Positions 16,141 through 23,320 of a DNA stretch of 64,000 nt are shown here, piece after piece. The stretch comes from Cellulomonas sp. KH9. GTDB taxonomy: Bacteria; Actinomycetota; Actinomycetes; Actinomycetales; Cellulomonadaceae. The translations under genes and the position numbers were made by a program. The stretch covers positions 311,909 to 375,908 of the forward strand of contig NZ_FOSE01000002.1 of assembly GCF_900114185.1 (NCBI RefSeq), read 5' to 3'. The notes beneath the pieces are model-generated. The model had not been told where the DNA came from, searched no databases, and saw only the letters and a list, made by a program, of their open reading frames with translations. Each line of letters opens with the position of its first letter. Within the stretch, counting starts at the first letter, position 1.

Positions 16141-16700
16141 CGCCGCACGCGGCGACCCCGGAGCCCCACGGTCGGCCGCGCGAGGCCCTGCAGTTCGTGT
16201 GGCGCACGAGCCTGACGGTGGTGCTCCTGACCGTCTGCTACTACGTGCTCCCGCCCGCGGGGCCGTTCCACGACCCCCTCACGGGCGCCCGCTGGCTCGG
16301 TTCGGTCGTCGCGCTGTGCGGGTTCGTCCTGCTCGTGCGCCGCAGCGTGCGCACGGCGCGCAGGGACCCGTCGTTCGTCGCACGGGGCGAGGCGGTCCTG
16401 ACCGTGCTGTACGTCCTGGTCCTGTTCTTCGCCGTCACCTACAGCACCATGGCGACGCACGTGCCCGGGCAGTTCGACGGCATCGAGGACTCCACGGACG
16501 CGCTCTACTTCACCGTGACGGTCGTGTCGACGGTCGGCTTCGGGGACATCACGCCCGTGGGCACGGCCGCGCGCCTCGTGGTCACGACCCACATGCTGGT
16601 CAACCTCATCTACGTCGGCACCGCGCTGCGGGTGCTCACCGCGCGCGGCACGGGCCGCGGGCCGGAGGACGTGACCGCACCGGCGCGTCCGGCGCCGTGA
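16137..16700 (+). CDS. Two-TM potassium channel
   Basis: A 187-residue protein with hydrophobic segments at about 25-38, 53-68 and 86-103, a pore helix with DALYFTVTVVSTVGFGD and a last helix (ARLVVTTHMLVNLIYVGTAL). TVGFGD (132-137) is the K+ selectivity filter of the Ion_trans_2 family. No RCK or cyclic nucleotide domain follows. It probably mediates passive K+ flux across the plasma membrane. ATG 16137 is used; the frame is open upstream to a GTG at 15999, which cannot be excluded. A short hairpin lies just after the stop. Confidence 0.85.
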   Translation: MTPHAATPEPHGRPREALQFVWRTSLTVVLLTVCYYVLPPAGPFHDPLTGARWLGSVVALCGFVLLVRRSVRTARRDPSFVARGEAVLTVLYVLVLFFAVTYSTMATHVPGQFDGIEDSTDALYFTVTVVSTVGFGDITPVGTAARLVVTTHMLVNLIYVGTALRVLTARGTGRGPEDVTAPARPAP

Positions 16701-16723
16701 GGCGGGACGGCCCGCGTCCCGCC
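16701..16723 (+). terminator. Hairpin directly after the K+ channel stop codon
   Basis: GGCGGGAC (16701-16708) and GTCCCGCC (16716-16723) form an eight-base stem with a seven-base loop. It begins at the base after the TGA. It is placed to end channel transcription before the convergent membrane gene. Confidence 0.55.
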
Positions 16724-16725
16724 GC

Positions 16726-16744
16726 CTCGCCCGCATCGGGTGAG
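16726..16744. repeat. CTCGCCCG-CAT-CGGGTGAG inverted repeat
   Basis: Eight-base arms with one mismatch around CAT, between two convergent genes. It resembles the TCACCC/GGGTGA repeats at 7215, 26151 and 29439. Here it is downstream of both genes, which argues for a hairpin, not an operator, at this copy. Confidence 0.5.
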
Positions 16745-16805
16745 CCCGACCCCGTCAGGGCCTTCGACAGGTCGCCGCGCGGTGCCGGCGCCGCCTGCGG
16801 ACGGG

Positions 16806-18200
16806 TCAGGGTGGCGTCGCGACCCACGGTGCCGTCGCGACACCGTCGTCGCCGTCGTCCGTACCGTCCGGGACGGCCGGCGCAGGTGGTCGCGCGACGA
16901 GCTCGACGATCGTGACGAGCCCGGCTGCGACGAGCGCGACCCCCACGACCAGGCCCGGGGTCGGGGTCCGCGCGAGCAGGACGACGAGCGCGGCCGCGGA
17001 GACGACCACGGTGCGCACGGCGCCCTTGTGCAGCCCGAGCCAGGTGCCGACGGGTCCCGAGGTCACGCCCCGGGCGGCCGCGCGGGCGCGGACCGTGGCG
17101 AACGCCCGGGAGGCGCCCGCACGCGCGCTCCGGGCGGAGGTGCTCCTCCCGGCGACGTACGCGGCGGTGGCGACGACCAGTCCCGCCACCGCGACGGTCC
17201 GCAGCGCGGCGCGGATGTCCAGCACGAGCTGGTCGAACACCACCTCCGCCGCGTCCAGGCGCGCGACCTCGCCCGCGAGCGCGGCGAGGTAGAACGTGCG
17301 TCCGACGGACAGGCCGAGGGCGAGGACCACCATGGCGACGAGCAGACCCAGCCCGACGACGACGAGCGTGCGGGCTCGCTCCCGCGACGCCACGACGCCG
17401 GCGGCGAGCAGCCCCAGGCTCAGCCACGGCAGCCAGGTGCCGAGCAGCCGCACCGACTCGTAGGCGTTCTGCACCTTCACGAGCTGTGTCGTCTGCACCA
17501 CGGTGAACGAGGCGTCGACCTCGGGGATGCCGGCCGCGACGTCGAACCCGGATGCGACGAGCTGGTCCTTGAGCGCCTCGATGACGCCGGCGAGCTGGAT
17601 CGTCAGCTGTCCCTGCTCGCCGAGCTGCAGCGCGTTGCCCTCCCGGCCCTCCATGACGGCCACCAGCTGCTCGTGCGCCAGCCGGTTCGCCTCGACCCAC
17701 GCGGTCTCGAACGCCTCGCTCTCGACGACGCGCACGGCGACGCGCCGGACGAACGACTCGATGCCGCTGGTCAACGGCTCCTCCATCGCGCCGAGCGCGA
17801 GGGACGCGCGGGGGGGCACGCCCGGCTGGCTGCCGATCGCGGTGACCGCCTCGTGCACGAGGTCCTCGACCTGGGCGCGTTCCATCACGATCGCGGTGAC
17901 CCGGTCCTCCACGGCCGACCGGACGACCGGGTCGGCGGCGAGCGGCCCGACCGTCGCGACGTACCGGTCCGTGTCGGTGAGGACACGCTCGGCCCACGCC
18001 GCGACGACGGCCAGCGGCGCGGTCAGCAGCCCGAGCGTCACGAGCACCACGACGGCGGCGGTGCGCGCACGACCGCGCCCCGCGGCGCGGCGTACCGGCG
18101 GCGACCCGTCGAGGCGGTCGCGCAGCAGCGCGTTCTCGTGCTCCAGCGCCGCCAGGCGTGCCGCGAGGTCGTCCGCGGCCGACGTCCCCTGGTCCGCCAT
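16806..18200 (-). CDS. Membrane protein with N-terminal coiled coil and large extracytoplasmic domain
   Basis: A 464-residue protein from ATG 18200, seven bases after GGGAGG. A short coiled coil (LAARLAALEHENALLRDRL, about 12-30) is followed by one helix (about 50-70), then about 190 residues rich in acidic and hydrophobic positions without long helices (TDTDRYVATVGPLAADPVV; likely outside the membrane), and then four to six further helices. The architecture matches a conserved actinobacterial 'integral membrane protein' family of unknown role. The HerA-like ATPase gene starts upstream on the same strand, 82 bases away, so the two may be co-expressed. Confidence 0.7.
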   Translation of the reverse strand: MADQGTSAADDLAARLAALEHENALLRDRLDGSPPVRRAAGRGRARTAAVVVLVTLGLLTAPLAVVAAWAERVLTDTDRYVATVGPLAADPVVRSAVEDRVTAIVMERAQVEDLVHEAVTAIGSQPGVPPRASLALGAMEEPLTSGIESFVRRVAVRVVESEAFETAWVEANRLAHEQLVAVMEGREGNALQLGEQGQLTIQLAGVIEALKDQLVASGFDVAAGIPEVDASFTVVQTTQLVKVQNAYESVRLLGTWLPWLSLGLLAAGVVASRERARTLVVVGLGLLVAMVVLALGLSVGRTFYLAALAGEVARLDAAEVVFDQLVLDIRAALRTVAVAGLVVATAAYVAGRSTSARSARAGASRAFATVRARAAARGVTSGPVGTWLGLHKGAVRTVVVSAAALVVLLARTPTPGLVVGVALVAAGLVTIVELVARPPAPAVPDGTDDGDDGVATAPWVATPP

Positions 18201-18282
18201 CCGAGCCTCCCGCCGTCGTGGGCGCGCGCCGCCGGTCCGGGGTGCGCGCCGCTCATCCTTCGTCGCCGGGTGGGCCGGTGCC

Positions 18283-19701
18283 TCATCCGTGCCGGGCGAG
18301 GTCGGCCAGCGGCACGCCCACGTCGCTGCCGCCCTCGAACGTCAGGCGCGACCCGACGCGCAGCAGCGTGGGCGCCGGGACGAACGCCCCGGCCAGCAGC
18401 ATCTCCCCGAGGGTGAAGTGCGGGGACTGGCGCAGCATGGCCCGTGGGACGAACCCGAAGACCGTCGCGAGCTCCTCGAGGTCGGCGCGCGAGTTCATGC
18501 GCATCAGCGCGAGGTTGTCGCACTGCGAGAGGACCTGCGGGTGGATCTTCGAGGGCCGTTGGGTCGACAGCAGCAGCCACAGACCGAACTTGCGGCCCTC
18601 CGCGGCGATCTGCACGATCCGTTCGGTCACCCGCTCCTGGACGGCGCCGGAGGGCTGGGCGGCGCACAGGGTGTGCGCCTCGTCGACGACGATCAGCGTC
18701 GGGACGCGCTCGGCGCGGTGCGCCCACAGGTCCTCGAGGACGTCGAGGCTCACCGCGAGCGGCTCGAGCGGGTCGCTGAAGCCGCCGAGGTCCAGCACCG
18801 TGACCCGCTGCCCGGACCGGATCAGCTCGGCCGCCGAGGGCAGGTCACGGGCCCACACCTGCCACTCGTGCATGCCGAGGTTCTCGATGCGCTGGCCGAG
18901 TGCGCGCTCCTCGGCGTCACCGTCGCCCAGGACGGCAGCCAGGTGGGCCACGGTGCCGGCGGGCAGGCTCGCGATGACCTGCAGGAAGCGGTGGTACTCG
19001 GCACGGTCCGCGACGGGGTCGAGCTGCAGCACCGCCGCCTGGGCACGCGGCGGCATCGTCGCGAAGCGCATGCGCAGCGGATCTCTCCCGGCCCCCTGCG
19101 AGCGCAGCACCCGCACGGCGCCACCGCCCAGCCGCCCGGCCGCCCCGGCCGAGGCGCCGGGGCGTAGCTCGCCGAGGCGCACGAAGTCGGCGTTGGGGTC
19201 CAGGACGACCACGCGCAGGTCCGTGGCCAGCACCAGCTGCTCGAGCAGCACCCCCAGCGCGTAGGTCTTGCCCGATCCGCTCTGCCCGCACAGGAACGTG
19301 TGCCGGTTGAAGCCCGCGGCGCGCAGGCGGGCGACCGTCTCCGCGTCGCCGCCGTGCCACAGGCCCACGGGCAACGACGCACCGACGGACCGCTGCAGCC
19401 CCTCGAGCAGCGCGGCCGGCGCACCCTCGACGGTCGCGTCGAGGAAGGGCGGCACCGGCTGCCGCACGGGCTCGCCGTCCTGCCCGACGGCGGCGAGCAC
19501 CACCCCCTCCCCCTGCGAGGTCCCCCCACGTCCGGGTGGCGCCCCGGTCGCGGTCACCTGCCCGACGGCCGTGACGTCGGCGCCCCGCAGCAGCACCACG
19601 TCGCCCACGCGGTACGGGATCGCGCGGGCCGTCCCGTAGGTGAAGGTCCGACCGTCCAACGACGTCGCCTCCGACGCGCGTGCTCGCACCTCTGCGCTCA
19701 T
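18283..19701 (-). CDS. HerA-like/DUF87 ATPase
   Basis: A 472-residue AAA-type ATPase starting at ATG 19701 after AGGGAGGG. The N-terminal 50-60 residues form a HAS-barrel-like beta domain (YRVGDVVLLRGADVTAVGQV). Walker A is GQSGSGKT (139-146), Walker B is LIVVDEAH, and sensor/arginine-finger regions are seen as LLLSTQRPSKIHPQVLSQ and NLALMRMNSRADL. HerA-family proteins are hexameric DNA translocases. In archaea they pair with the nuclease NurA for end resection, and in bacteria many work in defence or conjugation-like systems. No NurA, SIR2 or nuclease gene is adjacent here. The only same-strand partner is the coiled-coil membrane protein. Confidence 0.78.
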   Translation of the reverse strand: MSAEVRARASEATSLDGRTFTYGTARAIPYRVGDVVLLRGADVTAVGQVTATGAPPGRGGTSQGEGVVLAAVGQDGEPVRQPVPPFLDATVEGAPAALLEGLQRSVGASLPVGLWHGGDAETVARLRAAGFNRHTFLCGQSGSGKTYALGVLLEQLVLATDLRVVVLDPNADFVRLGELRPGASAGAAGRLGGGAVRVLRSQGAGRDPLRMRFATMPPRAQAAVLQLDPVADRAEYHRFLQVIASLPAGTVAHLAAVLGDGDAEERALGQRIENLGMHEWQVWARDLPSAAELIRSGQRVTVLDLGGFSDPLEPLAVSLDVLEDLWAHRAERVPTLIVVDEAHTLCAAQPSGAVQERVTERIVQIAAEGRKFGLWLLLSTQRPSKIHPQVLSQCDNLALMRMNSRADLEELATVFGFVPRAMLRQSPHFTLGEMLLAGAFVPAPTLLRVGSRLTFEGGSDVGVPLADLARHG

Positions 19702-19742
19702 CGCCGGCCCTCCCTGCCTGTCGACGCGGCTCGGCCGCGGGG

Positions 19743-19748
19743 TACGTT
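19743..19748 (+). promoter_or_regulatory. Putative -10 of a leaderless transcript
   Basis: TACGTT ends six bases before GTG 19755. That start has no Shine-Dalgarno sequence, so transcription would begin at or near the start codon. GTCGAC at 19720-19725 gives a possible weak -35 at 17-base spacing. Confidence 0.4.
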
Positions 19749-19754
19749 GCCTGG

Positions 19755-20249
19755 GTGACTCCGGTCGAGACGCCGCTCGAGCACCGCGCCCACCACCTGG
19801 CCGGGGCGATCTACGGGACGATCCTGGCGACCACCGTGGTGGCCGCGGCCAGCACGCACCCGGAGGCACTGGGTCGCACGACGGTGCTGGTGCTCGGCAC
19901 GTCGGTCGTCTTCTGGATCGCGCACGTCTACGCGGTCGAGGTGGCCGCGCGGCTGATCGCCGGGCGGCCCCTGCACCGCTCCGAGCTCGTGGCCGTCGCG
20001 CGTGCGGAGTGGCCGATGCTGCAGTCGTCCTGGCCGATCCTGGCGGTCCTGCTGCTCGGGCTGGTGGGCGTGCTGGACCCCGTGCGGGCGGTCGACGTCG
20101 CGATGGCCGTGGGGGTCGGCGCCCTGTTCACGTACGGGATCATGATCGGACGGCAGGAGAGCGCGCGGTGGCCGCGGATCCTGCTGAACGGCATCGCGGT
20201 CAGCGGGCTGGGGCTCGCCGTCCTCGCGCTCAAGGTCTTCGTGCACTGA
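19755..20249 (+). CDS. Four-TM membrane protein of unknown function
   Basis: A 164-residue protein with about four hydrophobic helices: LAGAIYGTILATTVVAAAS, TTVLVLGTSVVFWIAHVYAVE, SWPILAVLLLGLVGVLDP and ILLNGIAVSGLGLAVLALKV. GTG 19755 is chosen because a -10-like TACGTT precedes it closely and the sequence fits a leaderless start. It is divergent from the HerA-like ATPase across about 50 bases. I do not recognise a named family. Similar small membrane proteins of actinobacteria are annotated only as hypothetical. Confidence 0.68.
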   Translation: MTPVETPLEHRAHHLAGAIYGTILATTVVAAASTHPEALGRTTVLVLGTSVVFWIAHVYAVEVAARLIAGRPLHRSELVAVARAEWPMLQSSWPILAVLLLGLVGVLDPVRAVDVAMAVGVGALFTYGIMIGRQESARWPRILLNGIAVSGLGLAVLALKVFVH

Positions 20250-20260
20250 GACGTCGTCGT

Positions 20261-20274
20261 GCACCGGCCGGTGC
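20261..20274 (+). terminator. Short palindrome after the membrane gene
   Basis: GCACCGGCCGGTGC is a perfect 14-base palindrome beginning 12 bases after the stop codon. It can form a five-base stem with a GGCC loop. It is a weak terminator candidate. Confidence 0.35.
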
Positions 20275-20401
20275 TCCGTCGGTCGCGTCATGCCGGCCCC
20301 CTCGCCGCCTCGGGGCGCGACGCACCGCGCCCCCCGCCGTGAGCGTGCCGCGCCGCGCGGCCCGCCGCCTCACCCGGGTGGGATGACGTCGGCGGCAGAC
20401 C

Positions 20402-20439
20402 GGACCGCCCCGGGTCACCCGGTCCGCGTGAGGCGGTCC
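20402..20439 (+). promoter_or_regulatory. Nested hairpin in the leader of the alpha/beta hydrolase gene
   Basis: Outer arms GGACCGCC (20402-20409) and GGCGGTCC (20432-20439) enclose an inner hairpin CCGGGTCACCCGG (20410-20422). It ends 51 bases before the hydrolase ATG. It could be a 5' UTR structure, an operator or a terminator of the preceding gene. Confidence 0.4.
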
Positions 20440-20490
20440 CGGGCCGGCGGGGTGACGGTGGGGGTTCGTCCACCGCACCGGAGGATCGCC

Positions 20491-21468
20491 ATGGCAGCGC
20501 CGTACCGGCGAGGACCCCTGGCCCGGCGGCACGAGCAGGGACGCGCCGCGCGACAGCCGCCCGCGGCCGGGTCAGCGGCGGCCGGGTCAGCCGCTGCCGG
20601 CACGGACGGCTGGACCGAGGGCCGGCTGGTCGTCGACGGGCGGGACGTGTTCTACCGGCGCGGCCCCACGTGTGAGGGCGTGCCGCTCGTGCACGTGCAC
20701 GGCTTCGCGATCTCCGGGTCGTACCTGATGCCGACGGCGCGGCGGCTCGCCGACCACGGGACGGCGGTCGTTCCCGACCTGCCGGGGTACGGCCGCAGCG
20801 AGCGCTCGCCCCGCCCGTTGGGGATCGTCGGCCTCGCGCGCAGCCTCGAGGGCATCCTCGACGGGCTGGGCCTGGACCAGGTCGTGCTGGTCGGCAACTC
20901 GATGGGCTGCGCGGTCTCCCTGGAGGTCGCGCACGCCAGCCCCGAGCGGGTGCACCGCCTGGTGCTCGTCTCGCCCGCCGGCGGGCTGCAGAACCAGCCC
21001 TTCCGCCGTGCCCTGCGTCAGCTCGCCCGGGACGTGGTGCGCGAGGACCCGCGGATGGCGGGCGTCGCCGTGCCCGACTACGTCGGCTTCGGCGCGGTGA
21101 ACGCGTTCCGGGCGTTCCACGAGCTGACGCTGTTCCCGGCGCTCGAGCGGCTCGTCAGCGTGCCGGTCCCGACGCTGGCGGTCCTCGGCGACCGCGACCC
21201 GCTGGTTCCCGGTCCGCGACGCGTGCGGGAGGTCCAGGCGCTGTCGCACGACCACATCGCGGTCGTCCTCATCCAGGGCGCGGCGCACGCCATCAACTTC
21301 AGCCACCCGGGTCAGCTCGCGAACGTCATCGGTGCGTGGCTGGACGACCGCGACGTCGTGGACGACCCCACGGAGCCGGGCACGGCCCGCACCCTGACGC
21401 CACGGCGCCCCGGCGGCGGCCCGGACGGCCCGGACGGCCCCGACGGGCACCCCCGCCGCGCCGCGTGA
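20491..21468 (+). CDS. Alpha/beta hydrolase
   Basis: A 325-residue protein from ATG 20491, six bases after GGAGG. After a low-complexity Ala/Gly tail of about 40 residues (two near-copies of AAGS) the hydrolase core begins. HVHGFAISG is the oxyanion strand and GNSMGC is the nucleophile elbow (Ser137). GDRDPLVP supplies Asp236 and GAAHAINFSHP supplies His266, completing the triad. The C-terminal 40 residues are Gly/Pro/Asp-rich and probably disordered. The family covers esterases, lipases and C-C hydrolases, so no substrate is assigned. No signal peptide is present. Confidence 0.83.
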   Translation: MAAPYRRGPLARRHEQGRAARQPPAAGSAAAGSAAAGTDGWTEGRLVVDGRDVFYRRGPTCEGVPLVHVHGFAISGSYLMPTARRLADHGTAVVPDLPGYGRSERSPRPLGIVGLARSLEGILDGLGLDQVVLVGNSMGCAVSLEVAHASPERVHRLVLVSPAGGLQNQPFRRALRQLARDVVREDPRMAGVAVPDYVGFGAVNAFRAFHELTLFPALERLVSVPVPTLAVLGDRDPLVPGPRRVREVQALSHDHIAVVLIQGAAHAINFSHPGQLANVIGAWLDDRDVVDDPTEPGTARTLTPRRPGGGPDGPDGPDGHPRRAA

Positions 21469-21622
21469 CCTCGTCCGTCCCGGGGGAGGCCCCACGCGCG
21501 GTCCTCGGTCACCCTGGCCGTGTCCCACCGGCACCGACAGCCCCGGAGCAACCATGGCCGCCCTGAGCGTGTGCAGGTCGGGCACCCCGGGGACGCTCGC
21601 GTGCCCCGAGGGGGCCTGAGCG

Positions 21623-22054
21623 GTGCGGTCCGCCCGTCCCGCGGTCGCGGCCCTGGTGTGCGCGGTGGCCCTCGGGCTCGCCGCCTGCGGCGGGACGGAC
21701 CATGCCGAGGACGTCGACGAGGCGTGCGCCGCGAGCGGTGAGCTCGACGAGGCGCTGGACGACCTGCGAGCGACGCTGACGCCGGACGCCACGGTCGACG
21801 AGCTGCGGGACGCGCGGACGCGGGTCGGTGACGCCCTCGACGCGCTCCGCGACCAGGCCGACGACGTCGCCGAGGGGCGCGCCGACGACGTGCAGGCCGC
21901 GTGGCGGGACCTCACCGCGGCGGTGGACGACGTCGACGGTGACGCCGGCCCCGGGGCGGCTCTCGAGCCGCTGCGCGCGAGCGCCGCCGACGTCCGGCAG
22001 AGCCTGGAGGCGCTGGACGACGACCTCGGGTGCGCCACGACGCCGAGCCCCTAG
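21623..22054 (+). CDS. Small secreted lipoprotein
   Basis: A 143-residue protein from GTG 21623. A signal peptide (RSARPAVAALVCAVALGLAAC) ends in the lipobox LAAC, so Cys22 would be lipid-modified. The mature part is acidic and helical, with heptad-like Asp/Ala/Leu repeats (DDLRATLTPDATVDELRDAR, DALDALRDQADDVAEG), compatible with a coiled-coil extracytoplasmic protein. I do not recognise a named family. Its stop overlaps the stop of the convergent AI-2E-type permease gene by four bases. Confidence 0.75.
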   Translation: MRSARPAVAALVCAVALGLAACGGTDHAEDVDEACAASGELDEALDDLRATLTPDATVDELRDARTRVGDALDALRDQADDVAEGRADDVQAAWRDLTAAVDDVDGDAGPGAALEPLRASAADVRQSLEALDDDLGCATTPSP

Positions 22055-23229
22055 CCGCCCCTGCCGTCGGACCGGTGACCGGACGCGGGACGGACGGTGT
22101 CGTCGAGCATCGCCGACTCGATGAGGTCGTGCCGGCGTCCGTAGGTCGTCACGACCGCCTGGATGGTGGCGGCGGCGGGCAGGGCGAGGAACGCCCCGAG
22201 CGGGCCGAGGACCGCACCGAACGCGAGCACCGACAGGAACGACACCGCGGGGTCGAGCTCCATCGTGGACGCGGCGATGCGCGGGGACAGGACGAGGTTC
22301 TCCACCTGCTGGTAGCAGACGACGAACGCGAGCACCGCGAGGGCCGTGCCCACGCTCTCGACGAGGGCGACCGCGATGGGGACGGCACCGCCGATGTACG
22401 TGCCGATCGTCGGGACGAACTGCGAGACCACGCCGGTGAAGAGCGCCAGGGGCAGCGCGTACGGCACCCCGACCACGCTGAGGAACACGCCCGTGGCGAC
22501 CGTGCACAGCGCGGCCAGGACGATCCGGGAGTTGATGAAGTCCGAGACCTTCGCCTGGGCGGTACCCCACAGGTGCAGGACCTGCGCCTGGCGCCGCGGC
22601 GTCAGCGTGCGGCAGATCGCCACGCGCAGCCGGGGTCCGGCCGCCGTCGTGTAGTACGTCACGAGCAGCACCGAGCTGGCCGTGACCAGTGCCCCCACGA
22701 CCGAGCCGCCCAGGCTCACCACCGCGGTCGCGACGTCGTCCCCCCAGCGCTGCAGCGCACCGCTCACCGCGTCGTCCGACGCGGGCAGGACGACGCCGAG
22801 CACGTCGTGCGCCGCCGTCCGGACCGCGGCGTAGACCGCCGGGATGCTCGCCACCAGCGCGCTGAGCTGTTCGACGAACAGGTCGCCGAAGACCCAGGCG
22901 ACCGCGACGACGCCGATGAGGGACAGCAGCCCGACCACGCCGGTGGCCACGCGGCGACCCACCCCACGGCGCTCCAGGCCCGCGACGAGCGGGTCGAGCA
23001 CGAGGGACAGGAACCACGAGATCGCGACGATCGCGAACACGGTGCCCATCGAGGCGGCGGCCCGCCACAGGAGGATGCCCACCCAGGTGGCGACGACCGC
23101 GCCGGCGAGCAGCGGGACCAGCCAGCGCGGCACGCGCGGGCCGGCACCAGGCTCCGGGTCCGCGCGCGGCGGCACGTCCGGGATCGGCGTCGGGGCCGCG
23201 TGGGGGCGACGCCCACGGCGGAAGAACAT
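22051..23229 (-). CDS. AI-2E family transporter (PF01594-type permease)
   Basis: A 392-residue membrane protein from ATG 23229. A basic and Pro-rich tail of about 35 residues precedes eight or so helices. The signature stretch VGVPYALPLALFTGVVSQFVPTIG (positions shown only in part), then YIGGAVPIAVALVES, and YQQVENLVLSPRIAASTMELDP, is the conserved C-terminal part of the AI-2E transporter family. Members export small metabolites or act as Na+/H+ antiporters. An autoinducer role cannot be assumed. It appears monocistronic, between the lipoprotein and the first LuxR regulator. Confidence 0.85.
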   Translation of the reverse strand: MFFRRGRRPHAAPTPIPDVPPRADPEPGAGPRVPRWLVPLLAGAVVATWVGILLWRAAASMGTVFAIVAISWFLSLVLDPLVAGLERRGVGRRVATGVVGLLSLIGVVAVAWVFGDLFVEQLSALVASIPAVYAAVRTAAHDVLGVVLPASDDAVSGALQRWGDDVATAVVSLGGSVVGALVTASSVLLVTYYTTAAGPRLRVAICRTLTPRRQAQVLHLWGTAQAKVSDFINSRIVLAALCTVATGVFLSVVGVPYALPLALFTGVVSQFVPTIGTYIGGAVPIAVALVESVGTALAVLAFVVCYQQVENLVLSPRIAASTMELDPAVSFLSVLAFGAVLGPLGAFLALPAAATIQAVVTTYGRRHDLIESAMLDDTVRPASGHRSDGRGG

Positions 23230-23320
23230 GCGGCCACCCCGTCCACTGGTCGGGGCCCGAGCGTCGCGTGCCGCGCGCGCCGCCCAGATCCGCCGTTCCG
23301 GGTGAGCCGGCGGCAGGCCG

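Noticed and set aside
18283-19701. HerA-like ATPase as part of a recognised anti-phage system
   Set aside because: No nuclease, SIR2, DUF4297 or other known effector is adjacent, so a named defence system cannot be supported.
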